A stretch of DNA of 64,000 bases from Xanthomonas hortorum pv. pelargonii (GTDB taxonomy: Bacteria > Pseudomonadota > Gammaproteobacteria > Xanthomonadales > Xanthomonadaceae). This document shows positions 35,734 to 47,544 of this stretch, in pieces. The position numbers and the translations under genes are program-made. The stretch is from positions 1,984,001-2,048,000 of the forward strand of contig NZ_CP098604.1 of NCBI RefSeq assembly GCF_024499015.1, in the 5' to 3' direction. The stretch's first letter is position 1. Each line of letters begins with the position of its first letter. The notes beneath the pieces are model-generated. The model had not been told where the DNA came from and made no database searches. It worked only from the letters and a program-made list of their open reading frames with translations.

Positions 35734-36276
35734 TTGAATATCTTATTTTTATTAGCTCTTTATGCATTTTCTTTTATTGGTTTTGCACGCGCCGAAGGCG
35801 GATGCCCGCCGGGCCAGTATCCGATAGGTGGTCAAGGAGCAATGGCATGCGCCCCATTACCTCAAGGTAGTAACCAACAACAAGCTAGGCCGAGCGGAAA
35901 ATGGATTAAGACGTGGGGTGCCATAGCCATGGGATCCATTGACTCAGTTACAAGCTACGGCGTAACGACGGGAAAACTTTCAAAAGCAGAAGCAGAGGTA
36001 GATGCATTATTACGATGTGGATCGCACGGCGAAACTAACTGCCAGATAGGATTGTCTTATAGAAATCAGTGCGCAGTTGTTGCCGAGCCCCATGTTAATG
36101 ACAAGCCATTTTCTGAGGGATACTCCACATTCATCGGAGCCAGCACCGTACAGAAAGCAAGCGACATTGCACTGAATCAATGCAATCAGGCCAACAAAGA
36201 ATTTGCAGGATCAAAGTGCGCGATTGTTTACAGCGCTTGCTCCGAACCAATTTTTCGAAAATTCGATGGAACTTAG
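35734..36276 (+). CDS. DUF4189 exported protein, copy 4
   Basis: 180 residues from a TTG start at 35734 (MNILFLLALYAFSFIGFARA, a signal peptide). The mature start is EGGCPPGQYPIGGQGAMACAPLPQ, followed by KWIKTWGAIAMGSIDSVTSYGVTTGKLSKAEAE, CGSHGETNCQIGLSYRNQC and CAIVYSACSEPIFRKFDGT. It lies 122 bases after DUF2235 effector 2 and just before the decayed virB6 remnant, so here the DUF4189-virB6 order is inverted relative to the other units. Confidence 0.8.
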   Translation: MNILFLLALYAFSFIGFARAEGGCPPGQYPIGGQGAMACAPLPQGSNQQQARPSGKWIKTWGAIAMGSIDSVTSYGVTTGKLSKAEAEVDALLRCGSHGETNCQIGLSYRNQCAVVAEPHVNDKPFSEGYSTFIGASTVQKASDIALNQCNQANKEFAGSKCAIVYSACSEPIFRKFDGT

Positions 36277-36317
36277 CCTAAACCGTGACCTCTGAAAGTT
36301 ATAAATTCACCACGCTT

Positions 36318-36483
36318 TCGTCGGCCTATATCACCGTGCCGAAGCTCTTCTGTAAAGTCCCCGGCGCTCTATGGATCGCCAAAGGCCTTAGTAGCCTAAT
36401 GGCAATGACCTGGAAGGCCTGAGCTCACAAGCCATGTAGCAAGGCTGCATTGCCTATTGATGATCAGGGTCAGTACCACCATG
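36318..36483 (+). pseudogene. Decayed virB6 remnant, copy 4
   Basis: Matches virB6 DNA for SAIVLKLSYKVAAALWAAKGINSL and on to TVIITM, but with many substitutions, an in-frame TAG where Gln stands in ASQAMQQ (CATGTAGCAAGG), and a one-base loss near 36401. It is non-functional, and its divergence shows that the array is old at this end while the other copies are kept intact. Confidence 0.75.
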
Positions 36484-36490
36484 TCGTTCC

Positions 36491-36531
36491 GTGGCTGCGG
36501 CATGCCTTATTAGTCACAGTACCGCAGCCAC
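36491..36531. terminator. Hairpin at the end of the cassette array
   Basis: Perfect 10-bp arms GTGGCTGCGG and CCGCAGCCAC around a 21-base loop, between the virB6 remnant and the convergent DUF885 gene. There is no T tract, so termination would have to be by another mechanism; it may only be a boundary repeat. Confidence 0.4.
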
Positions 36532-36553
36532 CAGAGCGAACGTTACGTCAAGA

Positions 36554-38368
36554 TCAGCGCTTACCCTGCTGCGCAGGAACAAACTGCGTCTCCACTGCCT
36601 TGGCCAGCTGATCCGGCGGCAGCAGGCCCTGGTCGAGCAGGAAGTTGTTGAAGGCCAGGCGGTCGAACTTCTTCCCTAGCGCCAGCTCGGTGCGCATGCG
36701 CAGCTCGAGGATGCGGGTGTAGCCGTAGAAGTAGCTGCCGGCCTGGCCGGGGGCGCGGACGGTGTAGCGGTCCAGTTCCTGGCGGGTCATGGCGGGCGAG
36801 AGGCCGACGTCGTCTTCGAGTACCTGGCGGGCGCGTTCGCGGTCGATCAGGCCGAGGTTGAGCATTGGGTCGAGCATGGCGCGGGCCGCGCGCAGCAGGC
36901 GGAACTGCAGGGCGATCAGCTGGCCGTCGAGTGGTTCGTACGGGACCATTTCGGCTTCGGCATACAGCGCCCAGCCTTCGACGTTGACCGAGTTGAACGC
37001 GAACATGCTGCGCGCCAGCGAGACGCCGCGTTCGACCATGGCGGTGAACTGCAGTTCGTGGCCGGGGCGGCCTTCATGTGCGCTGAGCGTCCAGGCGGCC
37101 GAGCCGAAGTTGAAGTCGTCGTACTGCTCCTTCTTGGCGCCGTCGGCGGTCGGGTTGCCCAGTGGCAGCACGAACTGGCCCTGCTGGCCGGTGTTGCCGA
37201 TCAGCGGCGCCGGCAGGAAATGCGGTGCCGGTTGGGCGGCGCTTTCGGCGGCGCTGCCCAGGCGCATCTGCATGGGGCGCTTGGGCACATCGACGATGCG
37301 CTGCTGACGGATGATCGGGTCGATCTGGTCGATCACGCCGCGGTAGTGGGTTTCCAGCTGGTCGTCGGCGATGGTGTTGCCCTTGAGCGCGCGGATCACC
37401 TGCACGTAATCGCTGCCCTGCACGCCCTTGGCCTTGGCCACCAGCGGTGCGAGCTGTTGCATGACCGAGCGGGTTTCCATGAATTCCAGCTGCGCGCGCT
37501 GGATCAACTGCTTCGGGGCGATATCGATGCCGACCTGCTTGAGCTGGAACGCGTACAGCGGCTCGGGCAGGCGGGTGTCCTTGCGCGCCTTGGGCAGCAC
37601 GTTGGTGCGGGTCCAGTTGGCGTAGTCCTTCAACTGGGTGGACATTGCCTTGAGCGCCTCGTCGGCCCCGGCGATCTTGTACTTGGCGAACAACTCGCCG
37701 ATGCCGGCGACGTAGGTGTCCACGTTCGCCAGCGCCTGCTCCACTTCGCGTTCGGTTGGCTGCAACAAGGCCTTATTGCCGAGCTGTTCTTCGTAACGCT
37801 TGCGGGCCAGCGTGGTGGTGGGCGTGCTGCCCGGCACCAGGCCGACGTAACGCTTGAGGCGGTCCAGCGCCTTGGCGCGGCGCTCGGGCACGGTCTGGTC
37901 GGACAACAACCCGTTGAGGCCACTGAAGACCAGCTGCGGGGCGTCGTTCCAGGGCAAAAGGTAGCGCTCGTTGAGCTCGCTGCCTTCGATATTCTGTTCG
38001 GCCGCGCCGATCATGATCTGCAGATCCTGGCGCACGTTGGCATCGCGCTCGGTCGCCAGCTTGGCCTGCAACGCGGCACGCGCCTTGCTCATCGCATCGC
38101 GATAGCGCGCGGCATTGTCCGGGCCCAGGTCGATGACCTGGTCGTCGTAGCCGGGCACGCCGAAGAAGCTGGCGTATTCGGGCTGAAACGGGGCCTGCGC
38201 AGTGAGCAGGATCTGCGCGTAGCCGTTGCTGGTCTGTACCCAGGCCGGCGTCGGGCGTTGGGCCGGCGCGGCCTTGGTCGTCTGGCTCTGGGCCGGGGCT
38301 TGGGACACCGGCAACGCGGTGCCCAGAACGAGCGCGACAGCAACGACAAGTGGTTTCATGAAAGGCAT
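36554..38368 (-). CDS. Exported DUF885 metallopeptidase-like protein
   Basis: 604 residues starting MPFMKPLVVAVALVLGTALPVS, a signal peptide, so periplasmic or secreted. The zinc motif HEGRPGHELQ is the DUF885 signature, followed by VEGWALYAEAEM, which provides the Glu ligand, and by YGYTRILELRMRTELALGKKFD near the C-terminus. DUF885 proteins are thermolysin-like predicted peptidases. It stands alone, convergent with the cassette array. Confidence 0.88.
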   Translation of the reverse strand: MPFMKPLVVAVALVLGTALPVSQAPAQSQTTKAAPAQRPTPAWVQTSNGYAQILLTAQAPFQPEYASFFGVPGYDDQVIDLGPDNAARYRDAMSKARAALQAKLATERDANVRQDLQIMIGAAEQNIEGSELNERYLLPWNDAPQLVFSGLNGLLSDQTVPERRAKALDRLKRYVGLVPGSTPTTTLARKRYEEQLGNKALLQPTEREVEQALANVDTYVAGIGELFAKYKIAGADEALKAMSTQLKDYANWTRTNVLPKARKDTRLPEPLYAFQLKQVGIDIAPKQLIQRAQLEFMETRSVMQQLAPLVAKAKGVQGSDYVQVIRALKGNTIADDQLETHYRGVIDQIDPIIRQQRIVDVPKRPMQMRLGSAAESAAQPAPHFLPAPLIGNTGQQGQFVLPLGNPTADGAKKEQYDDFNFGSAAWTLSAHEGRPGHELQFTAMVERGVSLARSMFAFNSVNVEGWALYAEAEMVPYEPLDGQLIALQFRLLRAARAMLDPMLNLGLIDRERARQVLEDDVGLSPAMTRQELDRYTVRAPGQAGSYFYGYTRILELRMRTELALGKKFDRLAFNNFLLDQGLLPPDQLAKAVETQFVPAQQGKR

Positions 38369-38428
38369 CTGCAAGGAGAAGTAGCGCGACCCTACCCATC
38401 TGCGGCGGTGGCGGCAATGCGTCTTAGG

Positions 38429-38893
38429 TCATGGCTGGCAAGGCGGCGGCGCGGTGGGCAACAGACTGATCGGATCGGCCTGTGCGCTGGCGAATGTCAA
38501 CGTCTGGTACGTCCAGCGGCCGTGCCTGCGTGTGGCGTCCACTTGCACACTGCCCTGCCCGCGCGGCCCGTGCAGGCCAACACTGAAATGCGCTTCCCCT
38601 AGTGGACCGACGTAACTGACGCTGCCGTCGGGCAGAAAAGCCTCGTCGATCGGCGTCCCCAGCGCTTGCATCACCCGTGTATCGGAGCGCGCGATGTGCA
38701 GCGCACCGCAGTACACATCGCTGGACTTCACCGCCCCGGTGATCACGTAGACCAGCGCGCCGACCACCAGCGCCAACACCAGAAACAGCGCCAGCCCGAT
38801 GCCGGGCACGATCCATTTCCAGTTGCGGCTCCAGAACTCGGGTGCACGTACGCCGCGTTGCGGTGACCCCGGAATCGGTGGCGGGAGTGACAT
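38429..38893 (-). CDS. Coa1-family membrane-anchored protein
   Basis: 154 residues from ATG 38893, supported by AAGGAT upstream. A short proline-rich N-terminus (MSLPPPIPGSPQ) is followed by one TM helix (IVPGIGLALFLVLALVVGALVYVI) and a soluble domain with RSDTRVMQALGTPIDEAFLPDGSVSYVGPLGEAHFSVGLHGPRGQG, the pattern of the cytochrome oxidase assembly factor Coa1 family (DUF1783). The bacterial function is not established. Confidence 0.75.
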   Translation of the reverse strand: MSLPPPIPGSPQRGVRAPEFWSRNWKWIVPGIGLALFLVLALVVGALVYVITGAVKSSDVYCGALHIARSDTRVMQALGTPIDEAFLPDGSVSYVGPLGEAHFSVGLHGPRGQGSVQVDATRRHGRWTYQTLTFASAQADPISLLPTAPPPCQP

Positions 38894-39135
38894 GGCAGAT
38901 CCTTTGCAGTGCGGTGAGCAACGGTTGACGGGGGCAGCTGGCCGCAACCACGCGTGCCTGTCAGTTGCACAAGAATGCCAACCCAACACCGCTGGCGGAA
39001 GAGCGGCAGACGCTGCGCCGACGCGGTGGCGCTTCCGGGTGATGGCCGCAGGTGTAGCGCACCGCATCGATCACGATGAACACCAAGGCCTCATTGAGCT
39101 GGCTGCGGCAACCGCGCAGCCAGCCGATGTCTGGA

Positions 39136-41670
<2,535 letters not shown>

Positions 41671-41693
41671 TTAGCCCCTAATCGCACTGCGGC

Positions 41694-42383
41694 TCAGCGC
41701 TTCCCAAACAAATGCTTGCGCTCTTCCTCGCTCAGCGGCTTGCCGGCATTGGGGTTGACCTGGTCCTTGAGCGCATAGGCGCGCTGCGTGGCCGGGCGCG
41801 CGGCGATGGCGTCATGCCAGCGCTTGAGATGCGGGAAGGCGGCGTAGTCCGGCTTGAGGTCGCCATAGACCTCGATCCAGGGATAGCTGGCCATGTCGGC
41901 GATACCGTACTCGGGGCCGGCAAGGAAGGCGTGTTCGGCCAGACGCTTGTCGAGCACGCCGTGCAATCTGCGCACTTCGGCGTTGTAGCGGTCGATCGCG
42001 TAGGGAATCTTTTCCGGCGCATAGACATTGAAGTGGCCCATCTGGCCGCTCATCGGGCCCAGCCCGCCCATCTGCCAGAACAGCCATTCCAGTGCGGCGA
42101 TGCGGCCGCGTGCGTCGCGCGGCAGGAAGCGGCTGGTCTTCTCGGCCAGGTACAACAGGATCGCGCCAGACTCGAACACGCTTTGCGCGGCGCCGCCATC
42201 GGCCGGTGCGTGGTCGACGATCGCCGGCATCTTGTTGTTGGGCGATATCTGCAGGAAGGCCGGCGCGAACTGTTCGCCCTTGCCGATGTTGACCGGCTTC
42301 AGCGTGTAGTCCAGCCCGGCTTCTTCCAGAAACAAGGTGACCTTGTGGCCGTTGGGGGTGGGCCAGTAGTACAGGTCGATCAT
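41694..42383 (-). CDS. Glutathione S-transferase, YfcG/YghU-like
   Basis: 229 residues from ATG 42383, with GGAG upstream. The N-terminal thioredoxin-like domain reads MIDLYYWPTPNGHKVTLFLE and shows the TPNG motif of the Nu-class (YfcG/YghU) enzymes, which act as disulfide-bond reductases with two glutathiones. NNKMPAIVDHAP and FESGAILLYLAEKT (the Glu-Ser pair for glutathione) follow, then the helical domain with FLAGPEYGIADMASYPWI. The upstream frame to 42578 lacks domain character and overlaps the TonB receptor gene on the other strand. Confidence 0.88.
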   Translation of the reverse strand: MIDLYYWPTPNGHKVTLFLEEAGLDYTLKPVNIGKGEQFAPAFLQISPNNKMPAIVDHAPADGGAAQSVFESGAILLYLAEKTSRFLPRDARGRIAALEWLFWQMGGLGPMSGQMGHFNVYAPEKIPYAIDRYNAEVRRLHGVLDKRLAEHAFLAGPEYGIADMASYPWIEVYGDLKPDYAAFPHLKRWHDAIAARPATQRAYALKDQVNPNAGKPLSEEERKHLFGKR

Positions 42384-42634
42384 TGGGTACTCCAGTTCGG
42401 AAGGGGTTGGCACGTAGCTGCGCGCCGTGGCGATCGATGGTACGACCAAGTCCGCTACCAGCGCGTGCGCTCGCCGTGCTGCAGATTGGAACGATGTGTG
42501 ACGCGATTGGCTCGCGGCCGATGCTGCAGTGCAAGTTGACTTGGTTAAGGCTGCGCTAACAAATGCGTGATTGTTCATCGACCTTTGCCAGTCTCACTTG
42601 GGGCCGGCTTTTTTCGCTTGGGGAAGAAATCATC

Positions 42635-45600
42635 GTGAGAGAGCCACGCACCCTGCCGCGCACGCGGCGTCTGACGTCTGCCTTGTTGTTCGCATTGTCG
42701 ACGCCGCTGGCTGCGCAGACCGCGCCAGCGCCGCAGTCGGTATCCACCGTTCCCGGCGCCAGTCAGGCCGACCCCGCCACGCTGGATGCGGTGCAGGTCA
42801 CCGGTATCCGCGGCAGCCTCACTTCGTCGATGAACGTCAAACGCGATGCGCAAGGCATCGTCGACGGCATCGTGGCCGAGGACATCGGCAAGTTCCCCGA
42901 TACCAATCTGGCCGAGTCGCTGCAACGCATCAGCGGCGTGTCGATCGACCGCTCGCTGGGCGAAGGTTCGCGCGTGACCGTGCGCGGCGTCGGCCCGGAC
43001 TTCAACCTGGTGCTGTTGAACGGCCGGCAGATGCCCGGCGCCAGCATCGAAGAATCCAATGCCTCCAACTCGCGTGCGTTCGACTTCGCCAACCTGGCGT
43101 CCGAGTCGATCTCCGGCATCGAGGTGTTCAAGACCAGCCGCGCCAGCACGCCCACCGGCGGCATCGGTGCGACGATCAACATCAAGACCAGCCGGCCGCT
43201 GGACAACCCGGGCCTGCATGCCAACGTGGGCCTGAAGGGCGTGCACGATGCCTCCAACGAGAACCTGCCCGGCCGCCTGCAGGGCGATGCGCTGACGCCG
43301 GAAATCTCCGGCATTTTCAGCAACACCTCGGCCGACGGGCGCTTTGGCGTGTCGCTGAGCGGCAGCTACCAGGAGCGCGATTTCGGCTACAGCCAGGTCG
43401 GCGTACCCAACGGCTGGCGTTCGTTCCGCGGCGATTCCACCGCCTACGGCACCATCCCGCAGCCAGGTGCGCCGGGCTCGGAGAACATCGTCAACCGCCC
43501 CGGCCCGAACGACATCTATTCGGTGCCGCAGAACCTCAACTACCGCGTGGTCGGCGTTGAGCGCCAGCGCACCAACGGGCAGTTGGTACTGCAGTACAAG
43601 CCGCTGGACAACATCACCACCACGCTGGATTACACGTACTCGGAAAACAAGATCCAGCAGCAGCGCAACGAGATGTCGGTGTGGTTCAACTACGGCCCCT
43701 CGGCCAGCGCCTGGACCAACGGTCCGGTGGCCGGCCCGATCACCTACTCGGAATTCGTCAACCCGGCCACCAGCGATCTGGCCACCGCCGGCTCCAACGC
43801 GGCCACGCGCAACCAGAACAAGTCGCTGGGCTTCAACGTGGATTGGGCGGTGACCGATCAGTTCAAGCTCAACTTCGACATCCACCGCTCCACCGCCGAA
43901 GCCGGTGCGGACAGCCCGTACGGCTCGAGCAATTCGCTGGGCGTCTCGGGCTTTTACCGCGGCACCTCGGTGGTGGATTTCAGCAAGGATTTCCCGGTGT
44001 TGCAGCAGCAGCTGGGCTTCGGCCTGAACGGGCTGGATCCGTCGCGCACGCTGGTCACCGGCTCGGCGTTCCGCAACAGCTACATGAAGTCGGAGATCGA
44101 CCAGGCCCAGGTCAACGGCGACTTCACCTTCGAAAATTATTCGCAGTTGAAGTTCGGTATCGGCAGCACCGAGGTCAAGAACCGCTCGGCGTTTTCCAAC
44201 GTGCAGCGCGATACCTGGGGCGGCAACGGCACCGCGGCCGATTATCCGGACGATCTGTGGATTCCGAGTTCGTTCGCGCAGTATTTCGATGCGATCGACG
44301 GCAGCGGCAATCCGGCGCAGTTCAACCAGTTGTTCCTGTTCGACTTCGAGCGCGCCCGTCAGGCAGCCGCGCAAGCCGCGGGCGATGAAGCGCTGTACCG
44401 CATCTCGCCGGTGTTCACCACCGACCGCCGCGTGACCGAAAAGTCCAAGAACGCCTACCTGCAGTGGAACAACAGCTGGGACGAGTTGCGCGTACCGATC
44501 AGCCTGGCCGTCGGTGTGCGTTACGAAGAAACCAAGGTGGACGCGCAGGCGCTGGTGCCGGTGGCGGTGGGCATCGACTGGGTCGCCAACAACGAGTTGC
44601 CGATCCGCCTGGCCGATTCTGCGTTCGCCAGTGGCAGCGGCAAGTACGAATACTGGCTGCCCAGCCTGGATCTGAGCTTCAAGCTCACCGAGGATCTGGT
44701 ACTGCGCGGCAGCTACGGCGAAACCATCGGCCGCCCCGGCTGGGGCGATATCCAGGGCGGGCAGACGCTCAACCAGATCGCGCGCCTGGAAGGCGGCACC
44801 GGCCAGGAAGGCAACCCCGGCCTGAAGCCGCTGCTCTCGCACAACATCGATTTCTCGCTGGAGTGGTACTACAGCGATGCCAGCTACGCCTCGGTGGGCT
44901 TCTTCCGCAAGAACATCGACAACTACATCGGCGTGACCACGCGCAACGACACCTCGCTGGGCTTGAACACCCCGGTGGGAGGTGCGTACTGGAACGAAGC
45001 GCTGGGCAACGGCTGCGCCTCGGCCGACCTGACCTGTATCCGCAACTACATCTTCCGCAACCGCGGCGGCGCGCCCGGCGTGGTGCGCGGAGCCGACGAT
45101 GCCAACGGCAACGCCACCGGCGTGATCAGCGGGCAGCCCGGCGACCCGGTGGCCAATTTCGCCATCACCGCGCCGGCCAACCAGCGCTCGGCCTCGCTGG
45201 ATGGCTGGGAGTTCAACCTGCAGCACATGTTCGGCGACAGCGGCTTCGGCGTGTCGGCCAACTACACCATGGTCGACTCCGGGCTGACCTACAACAACGC
45301 AGTGATCGGCGAGCAGTTCGCGCTGGAAGGCCTGAGCGATTCGGCCAACGTGGTCGGCTTCTACGACCGGGACAAGTGGCAGGTGCGTGCGGCCTACAAC
45401 TGGCGCGACGAATTCCTGGCTGCGCGCTTCGACGGCAGCGGCCAGCCCAACCCGGTCTATACCGAAGCCTATGGTCAGCTGGATCTGAGCATCGGGTATC
45501 AATGGACCGAGAACCTGTCGTTGAGCCTGGAGGCGATCAACCTCACCGACGAGGTGCAGCGCCAGCACGGCCGTCATTCGAACCAGATCGTCTATGCCAC

Positions 45601-45649
45601 CCAGACCGGGCCGCGCTACATGTTGGGCGTGCGATACAAGTTCTGGTGA
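42635..45649 (+). CDS. TonB-dependent receptor
   Basis: About 1004 residues from GTG 42635, with GGGGAAG upstream. The leader (RRLTSALLFALSTPLAAQ) is followed by a TonB-box-like segment LDAVQVTGIRGSL, the plug domain (DIGKFPDTNLAESLQRISGV; RGVGPDFNLVLLNGRQMPG) and the 22-strand barrel ending QTGPRYMLGVRYKFW with a terminal aromatic residue. The plug type is that of the Xanthomonas/Caulobacter receptors that import complex carbohydrates. It heads the operon with SapC, cupin and halogenase genes, as in oligosaccharide-uptake loci. The substrate is not determined. Confidence 0.9.
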   Translation: MREPRTLPRTRRLTSALLFALSTPLAAQTAPAPQSVSTVPGASQADPATLDAVQVTGIRGSLTSSMNVKRDAQGIVDGIVAEDIGKFPDTNLAESLQRISGVSIDRSLGEGSRVTVRGVGPDFNLVLLNGRQMPGASIEESNASNSRAFDFANLASESISGIEVFKTSRASTPTGGIGATINIKTSRPLDNPGLHANVGLKGVHDASNENLPGRLQGDALTPEISGIFSNTSADGRFGVSLSGSYQERDFGYSQVGVPNGWRSFRGDSTAYGTIPQPGAPGSENIVNRPGPNDIYSVPQNLNYRVVGVERQRTNGQLVLQYKPLDNITTTLDYTYSENKIQQQRNEMSVWFNYGPSASAWTNGPVAGPITYSEFVNPATSDLATAGSNAATRNQNKSLGFNVDWAVTDQFKLNFDIHRSTAEAGADSPYGSSNSLGVSGFYRGTSVVDFSKDFPVLQQQLGFGLNGLDPSRTLVTGSAFRNSYMKSEIDQAQVNGDFTFENYSQLKFGIGSTEVKNRSAFSNVQRDTWGGNGTAADYPDDLWIPSSFAQYFDAIDGSGNPAQFNQLFLFDFERARQAAAQAAGDEALYRISPVFTTDRRVTEKSKNAYLQWNNSWDELRVPISLAVGVRYEETKVDAQALVPVAVGIDWVANNELPIRLADSAFASGSGKYEYWLPSLDLSFKLTEDLVLRGSYGETIGRPGWGDIQGGQTLNQIARLEGGTGQEGNPGLKPLLSHNIDFSLEWYYSDASYASVGFFRKNIDNYIGVTTRNDTSLGLNTPVGGAYWNEALGNGCASADLTCIRNYIFRNRGGAPGVVRGADDANGNATGVISGQPGDPVANFAITAPANQRSASLDGWEFNLQHMFGDSGFGVSANYTMVDSGLTYNNAVIGEQFALEGLSDSANVVGFYDRDKWQVRAAYNWRDEFLAARFDGSGQPNPVYTEAYGQLDLSIGYQWTENLSLSLEAINLTDEVQRQHGRHSNQIVYATQTGPRYMLGVRYKFW

Positions 45650-45827
45650 GGCCGCGCGTTGGTCATGCAGTGATGCTCTTTTAAGCGCTCTCGGCAGCGA
45701 GTCTGCCGGAGCGTCTCGCACGGCTGCCTCTTTGCGTTTCCCGGATGTGTTGCATCCGGGACTTGCCACGCCGAAGCAACTGTCCAAGCATGGGCCACGC
45801 GCCCCGCGTGATGTGTCACTTTCCCCC

Positions 45828-46529
45828 ATGACCAATGCCGTGTTGTTGAACAATCTCGATCACCGCGATCTGCGCGTGATCACCACGCACGGCGCCGCCT
45901 TCGGCGATGAGGTGATGTCGGCTGCGACGTTTCCGCAGGAATTTCGCCAGCTGCAGGCGCAGTACCCGATCGTGTTCCATCGCAGTGGCGAACGCAGTTT
46001 TCAGCCGCTGGCGTTGCTGGGCCTGAGCCTGGGCGAAAACCTGTTTCTGGACGGCGCGCGCTGGGATGCGCCGTACGTGCCGCTGGCGATCCAACGCCAA
46101 CCGTTTCTGATAGGCGAACAACCGGACGGGCCGATGGTACACGTGGACCTGGACAGCCCGCGCATCAGCACCACCGAGGGCGAACTGCTGTTCCGCGAAC
46201 ATGGCGGCACCACCGAATTTCTCGACCGCATTAGCCAGGTGTTGCGCACCTTGCATGATGGCCTGGCGGCGAGCGAGGCCTTCGTCGCACGCTTGCTCAG
46301 CTACGAGCTGCTGGAACCGTTCGTGTTCGAGGCCACGCTGGAAAACGGTCTGGAATGCCGTTTGATCGGGCTCTACGCCGTGCATGAAGAACGCCTGCGC
46401 ACGCTCGACGATGCGGCGCTGCTCGAGTTGCACCGACACGGCGATCTGGAACCGCTGTACATGGCGGTGGCCTCGATCGCGCAGTTCCGCCACCTGCTCG
46501 ACCGCATGCAGCGCCGCCATGCTGGCTGA
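45828..46529 (+). CDS. SapC family protein
   Basis: 233 residues from ATG 45828. The pattern NLDHRDLRVITTHGAAFGDEV, QAQYPIVFHRSGERSFQPLALLGLSLGENLFL and VPLAIQRQPFLIG is that of the SapC family, first described as a Campylobacter S-layer-type gene but found in xanthomonads and caulobacters beside TonB receptors. It overlaps the next gene by 11 bases. Its role in the uptake locus is unknown; there is no signal peptide. Confidence 0.85.
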   Translation: MTNAVLLNNLDHRDLRVITTHGAAFGDEVMSAATFPQEFRQLQAQYPIVFHRSGERSFQPLALLGLSLGENLFLDGARWDAPYVPLAIQRQPFLIGEQPDGPMVHVDLDSPRISTTEGELLFREHGGTTEFLDRISQVLRTLHDGLAASEAFVARLLSYELLEPFVFEATLENGLECRLIGLYAVHEERLRTLDDAALLELHRHGDLEPLYMAVASIAQFRHLLDRMQRRHAG

Positions 46530-47532
46530 GCCGCGCGCCATCGAAGAATTGCACGGACTGGACCCGCAACAGCTGGACCCAGCCGTGCTGCGCTCCACCA
46601 CGCCGCTGGTGCTGCGCGGGCTGGTCCGCGACTGGCCACTCGCGCAGGCAGGCGCGACCTCTGCCCAGGCAGCGGCCACGTATCTGCGCGGTTTCGATCG
46701 CGGCGAGGCAGTGGTGGCGCAGGTCGGTCCGCCGGAAATCGGCGGGCGTTTCTTCTACAACGCGGACATGAGTGGCTTCAATTTCCGCCCCGAGCGCGTG
46801 CCGCTGAGCGTGGTGCTGGAGACCCTGCTGCGCGATCTGTATAACCCGCAGCCACCGGCGATCTACGTCGGCTCCACCACGCTGGACACCTACCTGCCCG
46901 GCCTGCGCGCGCACAACCCGATCGCCCTGCCGCAGAGCGAACCACTGGCCAGCATCTGGATCGGCAACCGCACCCGCATTGCCGCCCATCAGGACCTGCC
47001 CGACAACCTGGCCTGCGTGGTCGCCGGGCGGCGCCGCTTCACCCTGTTTCCGCCCACGCAATTGGCCAATCTCTACATCGGCCCGCTTGATCTCACCCCG
47101 GCCGGGCAGCCGGTCAGCCTGGTCGATATCGCCGCGCCGGATCTGCAGCGTTTTCCACGCTATGCGCAGGCGCTGGAACACGCATTGGTGGCCGAGTTGG
47201 GACCGGGCGATGCGTTGTTCATTCCCAGCATGTGGTGGCATCACATCGAAGCGCTGCAGTCCTTCAACGTGCTGGTGAATTTCTGGTGGCGGCAGAGCCC
47301 GGCCTATATGGATTCGCCGATGAACGCGCTGATGCTGGCGCTGCTCACCATCCGCGACCTGCCAGCCGAGCAACGCGCGATCTGGCAGGACGTATTCGAG
47401 CATTACGTGTTCGATGCCGACACGCACACCGCCGCGCATGTACCGGAGGCGGCGCGCGGCGTGCTGGCGCCGATGGACGAGACCCGTGCCCGCAGCCTGC
47501 GCGCACGCTTGCTGCAACGCCTGAATCGCTGA
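46519..47532 (+). CDS. Cupin-like (JmjC/cupin_8) protein
   Basis: 337 residues from ATG 46519, overlapping sapC. The cupin_8/JmjC-type features are PLVLRGLVRDWPL, the iron-ligand pair in TRIAAHQDLPDNLACVVAGRRRFTLFPP, and the second-motif His in GDALFIPSMWWHHIEAL followed by NVLVNFWWRQ. These suggest an iron and 2-oxoglutarate dependent oxygenase. It is co-encoded with SapC and the halogenase, a set that recurs behind TonB receptors. Confidence 0.85.
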   Translation: MLAEPRAIEELHGLDPQQLDPAVLRSTTPLVLRGLVRDWPLAQAGATSAQAAATYLRGFDRGEAVVAQVGPPEIGGRFFYNADMSGFNFRPERVPLSVVLETLLRDLYNPQPPAIYVGSTTLDTYLPGLRAHNPIALPQSEPLASIWIGNRTRIAAHQDLPDNLACVVAGRRRFTLFPPTQLANLYIGPLDLTPAGQPVSLVDIAAPDLQRFPRYAQALEHALVAELGPGDALFIPSMWWHHIEALQSFNVLVNFWWRQSPAYMDSPMNALMLALLTIRDLPAEQRAIWQDVFEHYVFDADTHTAAHVPEAARGVLAPMDETRARSLRARLLQRLNR

Positions 47533-47544
47533 GGATCACTCGCC

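Noticed and set aside
23955..36483. Prophage or integrative element
   Set aside because: No integrase, tRNA attachment site, relaxase or phage structural gene was found; the mobile genes are two simple insertion sequences.
42575..45853. A 1092-codon open frame on the minus strand opposite the TonB receptor
   Set aside because: It is the antisense shadow of a GC-rich gene: rich in Arg, Gln, His and Val, no signal peptide or domain, and the plus strand has clear receptor motifs throughout.
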